From Kitasatospora mediocidica KCTC 9733 (GTDB taxonomy: Bacteria; Actinomycetota; Actinomycetes; Streptomycetales; Streptomycetaceae), in assembly GCF_000744225.1 (NCBI RefSeq), contig NZ_JQLN01000006.1, positions 372,001 through 436,000 of the forward strand: a stretch of 64,000 nt of DNA, written 5' to 3'. The notes below the pieces were generated by a model. It made no database searches, was not told the DNA's origin, and saw nothing but the letters and a program-made list of their open reading frames with translations. Below, piece after piece: positions 41,536-50,413 of the stretch; within the stretch, counting starts at the first letter, position 1; each line of letters opens with the position of its first letter. Position numbers and translations under genes: made by a program.

Positions 41536-42690
41536 GTGCCCGATGAAGCCGCCGCGCCGGTCCCCGCGTCCGACTCCCCGTCCGCGCCCGCGCCCGCCGA
41601 GAGCGTGCGGCCGCTGGAGTTGTTCTTCGACCTGGTGTTCGTGTTCGCGATCACGCAGATCGCCTCGGTGCTGGCCGTGCACCCCGACCCGCAGGGGCTG
41701 GCGCGCGTGGTGGTGCTGCTCGCGCTGACCTGGTGGATGTACGCCGGCTACGCGTGGCTCACCAACGCGCTGGACCTCGACCGCACCGGGCCCAGGCTGC
41801 TGCTGCTCACCGGGATGGCGTCGTTCTTCGTGATGTCGCTGGCGGTCCCGCGGGCGTTCGAGCCGGGGCCCTGGGGGCTGGTGCTCGGGCTGGCCTATCT
41901 GGGCGTGGTGTTGGTGCACACGGTCGGATTCCTGCGGACCTCGGGGCGGCCCGGCATCGCCCGGATCGGGCCGCTGAACCTGGTGAGCGCGCTGCTGGTC
42001 CTGGCGGCGGGCCTGGTGCCGTCGGGCTGGCGGCTGACGATCCTGGCGCTGGCCTGCCTGCTCCAGGTCCTGACGCCGTTCCTGGTCGGGACGGGCGGCT
42101 TCACCGTCGGCGCGGGCCACTTCGTGGAGCGGCACGGACTGGCCGTCATCATCCTGCTCGGCGAGTCGATCGTGGAAGTCGGCTCGGCCGCCGCCAAGCA
42201 GCCCCGCGTCGCCGACGTGCTGCCGGGCGCGCTGCTGGCCCTCGTGCTCAGCGCCGCGCAGTGGTGGCTCTACTTCGACCGCGAGGAGCGCGACAGCGAG
42301 GCCCTGTTGGACCGCGCCCCCGCCGACCGGCGGCAGACCATGGCGCTGTACTCCTTCGGCTACGCCTACCTGGTGATGATCCTGGGCATCGCGGTCACCG
42401 CGGTCGGCATGCAGGAGGCGGTCGACTCGTTCGGCGAGCCGCTGCGCGGGCTCAGATGGCTGCTGCTCCCGCTGGGGGCGGGGCTCTACCTGTTGGGGCT
42501 GGCCTGCTTCCGCCGGGCCCTGGCCGGCCGCGGGAGCTGGCCCCGGCTGCGGCTGGCGGGTGCGGGCGCGATGGTGCTGGTCGCGCCCGCCGCGCGCTGG
42601 GTGGGCGGCTGGGCGGCCCTTGCGCTGACCGCCGCGCTGCTGCTGGGGCTGCTGGTCATCGAGTCGGCCCGGTCGGACGAGCCCGCGTAG
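41536..42690 (+). CDS. ltrA: low temperature requirement protein A (LtrA) family
   Basis: 384 residues with about ten membrane segments. RPLELFFDLVFVFAITQIAS near the N terminus and WWLYFDREERDSEALLDRAP in the middle are the family hallmark. GTG 41536 is the start. Physiological role in actinomycetes is not established. Confidence 0.9.
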   Translation: MPDEAAAPVPASDSPSAPAPAESVRPLELFFDLVFVFAITQIASVLAVHPDPQGLARVVVLLALTWWMYAGYAWLTNALDLDRTGPRLLLLTGMASFFVMSLAVPRAFEPGPWGLVLGLAYLGVVLVHTVGFLRTSGRPGIARIGPLNLVSALLVLAAGLVPSGWRLTILALACLLQVLTPFLVGTGGFTVGAGHFVERHGLAVIILLGESIVEVGSAAAKQPRVADVLPGALLALVLSAAQWWLYFDREERDSEALLDRAPADRRQTMALYSFGYAYLVMILGIAVTAVGMQEAVDSFGEPLRGLRWLLLPLGAGLYLLGLACFRRALAGRGSWPRLRLAGAGAMVLVAPAARWVGGWAALALTAALLLGLLVIESARSDEPA

Positions 42691-42693
42691 GGT

Positions 42694-43161
42694 CTACTGC
42701 TCGGTGCGCCACTTCTGGTAGCTGCTGGCGGCGTCGCAGCCGAAGGAGGCGACGCGTCCGTCCCAGGCGGTGAGGCAGCCGCCGGTCGCCTGGTTGGCGA
42801 AGTGCTGCGCCTTCGGCTGCCACTGCTGGGCGGGATTGCCCTCCTGGCACGGCTGGGCGACGACCCGGCCGCCCTCGACCTCCTCCAGGCAGGTCCCGTC
42901 GGCGGTGTCCTGGAGCAGTCCGTCGCCGGCGATGAGCCAGCTCCGCACGCCGCCGCTGTCGCACCCGGCGGTGCGGGCCTCCCCGTTGCCGTCGAGCTGC
43001 AGGCACTCGCCGCTTTGCTCGTTCACCAGGCTGACCGGGCCGCCGCGGCGCGGGGCGGCGGTGGCGGCGTACGTGCTGCTCGCCGGGACGGCCAGCAGGG
43101 CGAGGGCCGTGGTGAGCAGGGCGGCGACTGTGCGGTGGGTGGCGTGCCTGGTGACGGTCAT
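42694..43161 (-). CDS. secreted ricin-type (beta-trefoil) lectin
   Basis: 155 residues: signal peptide (about 1-33) and one beta-trefoil domain with repeats VNEQSGECLQLDG, GTCLEEVEGG and NQATGGCLTAWDG, and QxW-type motifs (AQQWQ, YQKWR). Six cysteines could pair. GGAGG lies 7 bp before ATG 43161. Probably binds sugars outside the cell; no enzyme domain is fused. Confidence 0.85.
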   Translation of the reverse strand: MTVTRHATHRTVAALLTTALALLAVPASSTYAATAAPRRGGPVSLVNEQSGECLQLDGNGEARTAGCDSGGVRSWLIAGDGLLQDTADGTCLEEVEGGRVVAQPCQEGNPAQQWQPKAQHFANQATGGCLTAWDGRVASFGCDAASSYQKWRTEQ

Positions 43162-43304
43162 GGGGGGTCCTCCGGGCTGTCGTCGAGGGTGGGCCGACTT
43201 TTCGATCGTGCCGTGAGCGGGGACGGGCGATGCCCCGGCGCACCCGGGCGGGCCGGTGGCGGGCACCCGGGTGGCTGAACGGGGGCGGGGCCGGGCGCCG
43301 GAGA

Positions 43305-43353
43305 TCGTCAACTGCGGGTTGACGATTGAGCAGCGTCAACCTAAGGTTGACGC
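43305..43353 (+). promoter_or_regulatory. leaderless promoter with two inverted repeats
   Basis: A -35 TTGACG (43319-43324) and -10 TAAGGT (43342-43347) are 17 bp apart, placing transcription start about at ATG 43354. Two inverted repeats overlap them: TCGTCAAC-TGCGG-GTTGACGA (43305-43325) and GCGTCAACCT-A-AGGTTGACGC (43333-43353), the latter directly touching the ATG. Confidence 0.65.
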
Positions 43354-44061
43354 ATGACGAACCCCGTACGGCTCGACGACTTGATCGAGGCCATCAAGAA
43401 GATCCACACCGACGCACTCGACCAGCTCTCGGACGCGGTCATGGCCGCGGACCACCTCGGCGAGGTGGCCGACCACCTGATCGGCCACTTCGTGGACCAG
43501 GCGCGCCGCTCGGGCGCGTCCTGGACCGACATCGGCCGCAGCATGGGGGTCAGCAAGCAGGCGGCGCAGAAGCGCTTCGTGGCCAAGGACCCCGGTGAGG
43601 CGAACTCCCTGGACCCCAGCCAGGGGTTCAGCCGCTTCACCGAGCGGGCCCGGCACGTCGTGGTCGTCTCGCAGGAGGAGGCCCGCGGCTCGGGCAACGC
43701 CGAGATCACCCCCGCCCACCTGGTCCTCGGGCTGCTCAGTGAGCCGGAGGGCATCGCGCTGCGGGCGATCGTCGCGCAGGGCATCGCGCCGGAGGCCGTG
43801 CGGGGGGCCGCGACCGCCGCCCTGCCGCCGTCGGCCGAGGAGCTGCCGGCGCTCATCCCGTTCGACGCCGGGTCCAAGAAGGCACTGGAGCTGACGTTTC
43901 GTCAGGCTCTGCGACTGGGGCACAACTACATCGGCACCGAGCACATCCTGCTGGCGCTGCTGGAGGTCGAGGCCGGGACCGGAGTGCTCAGTGGCCTCGG
44001 CGTCGACAAGGCCGCCGTCGAGGCCACCATGGCGGAGATCCTGGCCGGGTACCAGAAGTAG
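43354..44061 (+). CDS. HTH plus Clp N-terminal (R) domain protein
   Basis: 235 residues. An N-terminal helix-turn-helix part (SWTDIGRSMGVSKQAAQKRF, about 55-75) is joined to a double Clp-N repeat (about 90-235: FSRFTERARHVVVVSQEEA and LGHNYIGTEHILLALLEVE) without any AAA+ module. The Clp-N domain binds adaptor or substrate proteins. Such proteins may regulate transcription in response to Clp clients. Its ATG follows directly on an operator-like repeat. Confidence 0.85.
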   Translation: MTNPVRLDDLIEAIKKIHTDALDQLSDAVMAADHLGEVADHLIGHFVDQARRSGASWTDIGRSMGVSKQAAQKRFVAKDPGEANSLDPSQGFSRFTERARHVVVVSQEEARGSGNAEITPAHLVLGLLSEPEGIALRAIVAQGIAPEAVRGAATAALPPSAEELPALIPFDAGSKKALELTFRQALRLGHNYIGTEHILLALLEVEAGTGVLSGLGVDKAAVEATMAEILAGYQK

Positions 44062-44067
44062 TGCGGG

Positions 44068-45399
44068 TCAGCCGGTCCGTTCGCGGACCTCGGACTGCGC
44101 CGCCGGTTCGCCGGCCGGCGGTGGGGCAGGGTGCCGGACGCCGCGGGCGGCGGTGCCGGCGCTCACCAGGGCCGAGGCGCCGAGCAGGGTGAGCGCCATG
44201 ACGGCGAAACCGGCCGCGCCGAAGCGGGTGGTGAGCCAGGCGAGCACGGCGGGGCCGAGGACCGCCACCGCCTCCGGTCCGGTGCCGAAGAAGCCCAGGT
44301 ACAGGGCCTGGCGGTGGTCCTCGGGGGCGAGGGCGAAGGAGAGCGTCCAGCCGGCCGTCACCTGGACGATCTCGCCCAGGGTGAAGCAGAGCACCGCCGC
44401 GGCCAGGCTCACCACCGCCCAGCCGGTCGGGACGAAGGCGGCCAGCGCGAGCAGTCCGCAGCCGCCGGCCAGCAGCACCCCGGCGGCCCACCCGGCGCGC
44501 ACGCCGGACCGCAGGTCCCGCACCCGGTTGCCGAGCGGGACCTGTAGGGCCACCACGGTGAGGGTGTTGAGCAGCAGCAGGGCGCCCATGGTGGCCGGCG
44601 GCACCGAGGTCCGGTGGGCGAGCCAGAGCGGCGTCATCACGCTGAGCAGCGGGATGTGCAGCGACAGCAGGCCGTTGCCGGCGGTGAGCAGCGCGAACCC
44701 CCGGTCGCGCAGCGGCAGTAGCGCGGACCGGAGCCGGTCGCCCGGGGGCGTGCCGACGCGCTGCGCCCGGCCGGACGGCGCCGGCTCGCGGGCGAGGTCG
44801 GCGGTGCGCCAGGTGGTGTGGGCGAGCAGCCAGGCGGAGAGGAAGAACGCCACGGCCACCACCGCGACGACGGCGTCGAAGGCGGTGCGGTCCACCCGCA
44901 GCAGGCCGAGGGTGCCCAGCAGGGCGCCCACGGTGACGCCGATGTTGGTCGCCACCTGGATGCCGGCCATCGTCTTGGTGCGCTCGTCGGCGGGGACGAA
45001 GCGGCCCACCACGATCTGGCTGAACATCTTGCCCGGTCCGTCGGTGACCGACACCAGGGCCAGGGCGAGGTAGAAGGTGGCTGTCGAGTGGACCGTGAGG
45101 AAGGCCAGGAACGACAGCCCGCGGACGATCTGGAGCACGGTGGCGACCCGGCCCGCGTGGCGGCGGCGTGCGAGGGAGGAGATCGGCACCATGGCGAGCA
45201 GGCCCAGCACGCCGCCCATGGCCAGGCCGCCGCCGACCTGGTCGGGCGTCAGGTCGAGCAGCCTGGTGAAGAAGAGTGTCGAGGCGGAGATCCAGACCCC
45301 GGTGCCGATCCAGCCGATCAGGGCGGAAGCCGCAACGGCCCGTCCGACCGGATGCGCGGGAAGCTGGGTGCGCGCCCAGCGCAGCACGGCGTTCGTCAT
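44068..45399 (-). CDS. MFS transporter, last gene of the ATP-grasp/diiron cluster
   Basis: 443 residues with about twelve membrane segments; LARRRHAGRVATVLQIVRGL is the loop 2-3 region. Its ATG overlaps the previous stop (ATGA), so it belongs to the operon from 50214. Export of the peptide-like product or immunity is inferred. Confidence 0.85.
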   Translation of the reverse strand: MTNAVLRWARTQLPAHPVGRAVAASALIGWIGTGVWISASTLFFTRLLDLTPDQVGGGLAMGGVLGLLAMVPISSLARRRHAGRVATVLQIVRGLSFLAFLTVHSTATFYLALALVSVTDGPGKMFSQIVVGRFVPADERTKTMAGIQVATNIGVTVGALLGTLGLLRVDRTAFDAVVAVVAVAFFLSAWLLAHTTWRTADLAREPAPSGRAQRVGTPPGDRLRSALLPLRDRGFALLTAGNGLLSLHIPLLSVMTPLWLAHRTSVPPATMGALLLLNTLTVVALQVPLGNRVRDLRSGVRAGWAAGVLLAGGCGLLALAAFVPTGWAVVSLAAAVLCFTLGEIVQVTAGWTLSFALAPEDHRQALYLGFFGTGPEAVAVLGPAVLAWLTTRFGAAGFAVMALTLLGASALVSAGTAARGVRHPAPPPAGEPAAQSEVRERTG

Positions 45400-47009
45400 C
45401 GGTCCGCTCCCGGCGTCGACGCGGTGGTGGTGGGCGTGCCGGCGGTGCCGGGGGCAGTGGCGGCGGGGTCGAGCGGCCGGTACTGCCGCAGCGCCGGTAC
45501 GCCGAAGACGTCCATCGGCGGGCCGAGCGGGCGCACCCGGTCCGGCGCCACCAGGTGGTAGAGGGCGCCCTGCCACAGCGGCAGGAACGGCAGGTCGTCC
45601 AGCACCAGTTGCTCCGCCTGTCGGTAGCGGGTGCGGCGCTCGGTGGCGTCGGCGGTGGCGCGGGCGCCGTCGATGAGGGCGTCGACGCGCGGGTTGCGGT
45701 AGCGCGCGTAGTTGCTGTCGCCCACCGCCGCGCTGTGCGCGAGCGGGTGCAGGGCGTTGTCCGCGGAGAGGTAGTCCACGGTCCAGTTCATCCGGAAGAG
45801 CGTGGTCGCCTGCGGGAGTTCGCGCAGATACGCGGGCCAGTCCAGGCGTCTGCCCTCGACTCGCCAGCCGAGGCCGTCCCGGATTCCCCGGATCACGTCC
45901 GACACCCAACCCTCGTGTCCTTGACCGGCATTGAAAAGAACGCGGACCGCACCCGGTGGGGTGATGCCGCGTTCGGTGAGCAACTTTCGTGCGCCGTCCG
46001 GATCGTAGGTGATGTGCAGGGACGGTCGGTGGGCGATCGCGGTGCCGGGAGGCAGCGCGGCCGGGCCGGTCATCGGTGGCACGATCCGGTCGGCGACCGG
46101 TCTGGTCCCGGCGAAGTGCCGTTTGCCGATGGTCTCCCGGTCCACGCACATCGCCACCGCGCGCCGCACCACCGGATCGTCGAAGGGGGCGACCGGCAGC
46201 GGGAAGCCCAGGTAGGTGACCATCGGGTTGGGGGTGCAGTGGAACGCCGGGCCGCTCGCGGCGGCCTCGCCGAGCAGGTCGGGTGCCACCTCGGTGACGT
46301 CCAACTCGCCTCGCGCGAAGGCCCGGTAGGCCTGGTCCAGGTCGTGGTGGATCCGGAACTCGATCCGCCGGGCCTGGCCGGCGCCGCCGTCGGGGTAGGC
46401 GCCGTTGGCGCCGTGGTAGCCGGCGAACTGCTCGACCGCCAGGCCGTGGCCGGGTCTCCACTCCTCGACGACCGCGTACGGGCCGGTGCTGACCGGCCGC
46501 CGGGCGAAGGCCGCCGGGTCGGCCTCGACGAGTTCGGCCGGTACCGCCGCGGTGACCCGGTGGCTGAACACCGCCGCGATCTCGTGGAACGGCAGAGTCA
46601 GTCGGACCAGGAGCTGATGATCCGTCAGGATCTGGACGCCGCTCAGCAGTCGGCTGGTGCCGGCGGCGACCTCGCAGTAGCCCTCGACGGCCGAGAGATG
46701 GTGGGCGAGGGCCGACTCGGTCTCCGGGCGCACCACCCGGGAGAGCGAGTAGCGGTAGTCCTGCGCGGTCACCGGGCGGCCGTGGTGGAACCGGACGTCC
46801 GGGCGCAGCCGGAACCGGATGCTCAGCCCGTCCGGCGCCACCTGCCAGCCGTCGGCCGCGGCGGGGGCCAGCCGGCCGGTGGCCGGGTCGCAGTCCACCA
46901 GCGGATCCGCCAGCAGCCCGGCGATCAGCGCGCCGTCGTGTTCGAAGGCCCGGCCCGGATCGATCGCCGAGGGCTCGCCCACCTGCACCCGCAGAGCGCG
47001 GCGCGTCAC
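45396..47009 (-). CDS. family 5 solute-binding-fold protein without signal peptide
   Basis: 537 residues with the SBP_bac_5 (oligopeptide-binding) fold: WQVAPDGLSIRFRLRPDVRFHHG, VTAQDYRYSLSRV, STGPYAVVEEWRPGHGL and NYARYRNPRVDALID. It starts MTRRALRVQVGEPSAIDP, with neither a signal peptide nor a lipobox, and GTG 47009 overlaps the upstream stop (GTGA). No permease or ATPase genes accompany it. It may therefore act in the cytoplasm on a peptide intermediate or be a recruited enzyme. Confidence 0.75.
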   Translation of the reverse strand: MTRRALRVQVGEPSAIDPGRAFEHDGALIAGLLADPLVDCDPATGRLAPAAADGWQVAPDGLSIRFRLRPDVRFHHGRPVTAQDYRYSLSRVVRPETESALAHHLSAVEGYCEVAAGTSRLLSGVQILTDHQLLVRLTLPFHEIAAVFSHRVTAAVPAELVEADPAAFARRPVSTGPYAVVEEWRPGHGLAVEQFAGYHGANGAYPDGGAGQARRIEFRIHHDLDQAYRAFARGELDVTEVAPDLLGEAAASGPAFHCTPNPMVTYLGFPLPVAPFDDPVVRRAVAMCVDRETIGKRHFAGTRPVADRIVPPMTGPAALPPGTAIAHRPSLHITYDPDGARKLLTERGITPPGAVRVLFNAGQGHEGWVSDVIRGIRDGLGWRVEGRRLDWPAYLRELPQATTLFRMNWTVDYLSADNALHPLAHSAAVGDSNYARYRNPRVDALIDGARATADATERRTRYRQAEQLVLDDLPFLPLWQGALYHLVAPDRVRPLGPPMDVFGVPALRQYRPLDPAATAPGTAGTPTTTASTPGADR

Positions 47010-48256
47010 CGGTCCACCGAAGTCGGAACCTCGACCTCCAGACGGTAGCGGGCGATGGCCTCCAGGAGCGCGCGGCGTACCGCCGCCTGGTCGGTGCCCC
47101 GGAACAGGAAGCGCCCGCCGGCGTGGTCGTAGCCGCCCTCGCCGTCGAACAGGTGGCCGGGGGCCGGCAGTGCCTCGGCGTAGACCTCGGGCACGACGTC
47201 GACCAGTGAGTTGCGTTCGACGACCCGCTGCGGCCACGGCCGGGGTTCGGGGAAGACCAGCCAGCCGCCGGCGCCGGTGGGAAGCTCGTCCTCGGTACTG
47301 CGCGGGGGGAGGCCGATCGAGGTCCGGAACGCCTCCTCGAAGAGGTCGATGCCGAACAGGTCGCGGTGCAGGAACGGCACCCCGGCGCCGCCGGGCCGTA
47401 GTCCCACCTCCAGGAAGACCGGCACGCCGGTGGCGGTGACGATCACCTCCAGGTGGAACGGGCCGTCCCGGAGCTCCAGCGCGTCCAGGCACTCGGCGGT
47501 GAAGGCGGTCAGCTTCTCGCGCAGCGGTCCGGGGTCGAGCAGGACCGAGCCGAGCGGGGTGCCCTCGGTGTACTCCAGGCAGGTGTTGACGTACTCGGAG
47601 ACCGTGACGAAGTGGAACCGCCCGCCACGGCGGATGCCGTCCACGTGGTGGATGGCGCCCTCGACGAACTCCTCGGCCTCGTAGCCCTCCTCGGGGCCGA
47701 TCCCGGCCAGCGCCGCGGTCAGCTCCCGCTGGGTGCGCGCCAGGACCACCCCGCGGGAGGCGGCGCCGTCGCGCGGCTTGAGGATCAGCGGCAGGCCCAG
47801 CTGCTCGGTGATCGTCAGGGCGGTGCTGTCGGGGGTGAGTTCGAGGAACCTGGGGGCGCGAACGCCCGCCCGCTGGATCCACTCCTTCATCACGGCCTTG
47901 TCCCGGAAGCGCAGGACGTGGTCGGTGGACCAGCCGGGGACGGCCAGCGCCTGGCGCAGCTGCGCGGCGGTGAGCAGGTCGAACTCCGAGAGCCCGACGA
48001 TCCCGGCCAGCGGGCCGTGCTTGTCGGCGACCAGGCGGGCCGCCGCCAGCAGGGTGTCGTAGCCGAGGTCGTCCACCACGATGGTCTCCACCGCGCCGTC
48101 CAGGTCGAGCGGGGGCAGTCCGTCGGGGGTGGTCAGGTAGGCCAGGCGGTGCGTGCCGTCCGGCACGAAGCGGTGGTACTCCCCGAACTCGTCGTCGAAG
48201 CGGTTGATGACGAGGAGCAGTGGGGCGGGCTGCGAGCCGCGGGACTGGCTACTCAA
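47006..48256 (-). CDS. ATP-grasp carboxylate-amine ligase 2
   Basis: 416 residues of the ATP-grasp fold: LGLPLILKPRDGAASRGVVL is the nucleotide-binding lysine segment, GYEAEEFVEGAIHHVDGI the hinge, and GPFHLEVIVTATGVPVFLEV the Mg-binding Glu/Asn-type region (FLEVGLRP). Enzymes of this group join an amino acid or peptide carboxylate to an amine. It overlaps ligase 1 by 8 bp, and two such enzymes in a row suggest two peptide bonds. Confidence 0.85.
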   Translation of the reverse strand: MSSQSRGSQPAPLLLVINRFDDEFGEYHRFVPDGTHRLAYLTTPDGLPPLDLDGAVETIVVDDLGYDTLLAAARLVADKHGPLAGIVGLSEFDLLTAAQLRQALAVPGWSTDHVLRFRDKAVMKEWIQRAGVRAPRFLELTPDSTALTITEQLGLPLILKPRDGAASRGVVLARTQRELTAALAGIGPEEGYEAEEFVEGAIHHVDGIRRGGRFHFVTVSEYVNTCLEYTEGTPLGSVLLDPGPLREKLTAFTAECLDALELRDGPFHLEVIVTATGVPVFLEVGLRPGGAGVPFLHRDLFGIDLFEEAFRTSIGLPPRSTEDELPTGAGGWLVFPEPRPWPQRVVERNSLVDVVPEVYAEALPAPGHLFDGEGGYDHAGGRFLFRGTDQAAVRRALLEAIARYRLEVEVPTSVDR

Positions 48257-49502
48257 AACTCACTCCAAGGTCGATGAGCCGCCGGACCTCCAGGGCGTCG
48301 GCGTAGGAGTCGGCGGTGAAGAGGACGTGGCCCAGCCGGCAGCGGAAGTCGGTCGCCGGGGGGATGGTCTCGCCGGGCCGCAGGTACAGCTCGGCGGCCA
48401 GCACGTCGGGACGCCCGCGCAGCGTGTCCAGGCCGTGCACGGCGCGGTAGCGGTCCAGGCCCGGGGCGGTGAGGAAGTGGATGCCGGCGAACTTGGCGCG
48501 CGGGGAGCGCACCGGTACGGCGTCGGGGCCGAGGCCGGTGTGCGCGGCCACCGCCAGGTGGGCCAGCGGGACGCCGGAGGCGATCTCGACCAGCTGTGGG
48601 ATCCGGTCGCCGCCCATCCGGGCGGCGAGCTCGATCAGCACGGGTGCGCCGCCGGGCAGCCGCAGTTCGCAGTGGAAGGGTCCGACGGTGACGCCGAGCG
48701 CCGCGACGACGGCGGTGACGTAGGCGTCGACGGCCCGGCGCACCGACGGCGTCAGATCGGCGTGCACCACGTGTCCGAGTTCGACGAAGTGCGGCTCGGG
48801 GCCCAGGAACTTGCGGGTGACCGCGACGATCCGTACCTGACCGTCCGTCACATATCCTTCGACGGACAGCTCGGGGCCGTCCAGGTACTCCTCCAGCAGG
48901 ATCTTGCCGTCCAGCCGGCGGCCCAGGTCGGAGCGCGGGTCGCCGACCAGGTTCCGGTAGGCGCTGTGCAGTTCGGCGCGGTCGTCGACCCGCACCACGT
49001 GGATGCTGCCCGCCGAGTCGGTCGGTTTCAGCACGCAGGGGAAGCCCACCGCCTCGGCGGCGGCGTCGAGTTCGGCGGCCGAGCAGGCCGGGGCGTAGCG
49101 CGGCACACGCAGTCCCGCCGCCTCGACCCGCCGGCGCATCAGCGCCTTGTCGCGGACCGCCGCGGCCTGCGGGGCGGGCAGCCCCGGCAGGCCGAGGCGG
49201 GCGGCGAGGCGCGCAACCACCGGGACGTAGAACTCGAAACCCGGCAGGATGCCGACGAGTTGGCGCTCGGCGTGCAGCGCGGTGACGGCCGCGGTGAGCG
49301 CCGGCTCGTCGTTGGTGTCGAGGGTGAGCAGGGTGTCGATGTCCCGCCGAACCCCGTCGGGCAGCCGGCGGTCGTCGCGGTCGTGCGAGACCACCACCGT
49401 CTCAAGGCCCAGGTCGTGGGCGGCGCGCAGGAGCGCCACCCCGGAGGACATCGGCTCGACGACCAGGACGCGGCCCGGTCCGGGGGTTCGGGGGGACGTC
49501 AT
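48249..49502 (-). CDS. ATP-grasp carboxylate-amine ligase 1
   Basis: 417 residues with an N-terminal Rossmann-like part (GRVLVVEPMSSGVALLRAAH), LGFPCVLKPTDSAGSIHVVR-like ATP segment (read as VGFPCVLKPTDSAGSIHVV), and PFHCELRLPGGAPVLIELAARMGGD, where the metal ligands lie. It resembles dipeptide ligases such as BacD. One base separates it from the diiron-enzyme gene upstream. Confidence 0.85.
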   Translation of the reverse strand: MTSPRTPGPGRVLVVEPMSSGVALLRAAHDLGLETVVVSHDRDDRRLPDGVRRDIDTLLTLDTNDEPALTAAVTALHAERQLVGILPGFEFYVPVVARLAARLGLPGLPAPQAAAVRDKALMRRRVEAAGLRVPRYAPACSAAELDAAAEAVGFPCVLKPTDSAGSIHVVRVDDRAELHSAYRNLVGDPRSDLGRRLDGKILLEEYLDGPELSVEGYVTDGQVRIVAVTRKFLGPEPHFVELGHVVHADLTPSVRRAVDAYVTAVVAALGVTVGPFHCELRLPGGAPVLIELAARMGGDRIPQLVEIASGVPLAHLAVAAHTGLGPDAVPVRSPRAKFAGIHFLTAPGLDRYRAVHGLDTLRGRPDVLAAELYLRPGETIPPATDFRCRLGHVLFTADSYADALEVRRLIDLGVSFE

Positions 49503-49503
49503 G

Positions 49504-50214
49504 TCAGTTCGCCGAGGCCTCGGAGCGGGCGCCGACGGTGGACTCGTAGAGCTCGTTGAAGTAGTCCCCGATGAGGTCGATGAAGACGGTCAGGTAGACC
49601 TCGGCCTGCTCGGGGCTGCTGAACTTCTCGACCGCGCGCGAGACGGTGCGGAACATCAACTCGTCGTGGTCGTGCGACTCGTCGAAGGCGATGTGCGCCT
49701 TGGTGCCGTGCACGTACTCCTTGCCGAACTCGGTGGCGGCCTTCTCGGTGATGACCGGGTTGTACTGGTCGGAGTACCACTCCACGAACCAGTCCCAGAT
49801 GGTGGTGGGCGCCGGGCCGGAACGGTCGGCCTCCAGCCGCAGGTACCCCATCAGCTTGGCCGTGGCGGGGAAGACCGGAGTGGCGTTCAGGGCCTCGATG
49901 GTGAGGCCGAACTTCTCCAGGTCGCGGGTGAACATGTTCTCGTGGCCGAATTCCTCGGCCAGGTACTTGGCCAGCTTCGCGGCCAGCGCGTCGTCCTGCG
50001 ATCCGACCTTGTAGAGCGCGTAGCTGTCCACCTCGTTGTTGAGGCGGATCCGCAGCACGGTCTCGGTGATGTGCCGGATGTAGTAGTCGCGGTCGATCCA
50101 TTCGCCGCTGTGCAGTTCACGCAGCTTGGGAACGCGCTTGAACTGCTTCTCCAGCAGCTCTGCGGCCAGCGTCTGGAGGCGTTCGCGGTCGAGCTTCGAC
50201 TCGGTGATGGACAT
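49504..50214 (-). CDS. haem-oxygenase-like diiron oxidase (HDO) family protein
   Basis: 236 residues, helical. The HxxxDxxH metal motif is HIAFDESH (174-181), and AEEFGHENMF (86-95) carries the first Glu/His ligands, as in BesC, UndA and CADD-type enzymes, which use O2 to cleave or oxidise amino-acid chains. Start at ATG 50214 (a GTG at 50226 is possible; GAAGGG lies upstream). It leads a five-gene operon whose members overlap or nearly touch. A substrate amino acid that is then ligated by the ATP-grasp enzymes is the simplest model. Confidence 0.82.
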   Translation of the reverse strand: MSITESKLDRERLQTLAAELLEKQFKRVPKLRELHSGEWIDRDYYIRHITETVLRIRLNNEVDSYALYKVGSQDDALAAKLAKYLAEEFGHENMFTRDLEKFGLTIEALNATPVFPATAKLMGYLRLEADRSGPAPTTIWDWFVEWYSDQYNPVITEKAATEFGKEYVHGTKAHIAFDESHDHDELMFRTVSRAVEKFSSPEQAEVYLTVFIDLIGDYFNELYESTVGARSEASAN

Positions 50215-50332
50215 GCGTGTACACACCCTTCCTTGCGAGGTTCGCGGGGCGTTACCAGTGAGCCGGGCGTACGCGGGTGGTGTTTCTGCTCCGGCTCAGC
50301 GCTCTCCCAACATCATGTGACAAGCGGAGGAT

Positions 50333-50365
50333 CAGGCCAAGAGCCAATTCGCAAGGCTTGGCCTG
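50333..50365. terminator. 9-bp inverted repeat between regulator and operon
   Basis: CAGGCCAAG (50333-50341) and CTTGGCCTG (50357-50365) with a 15-base AT-richer spacer. It lies 49 bp past the end of the MocR-like gene and 119 bp upstream of the diiron-enzyme start. Either a terminator of the regulator gene or an operator of the operon. Confidence 0.4.
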
Positions 50366-50413
50366 TACAGGGCAGGCGGCCTCGGGGTGGCACGGAGCAG
50401 GGCTGACGCCACA

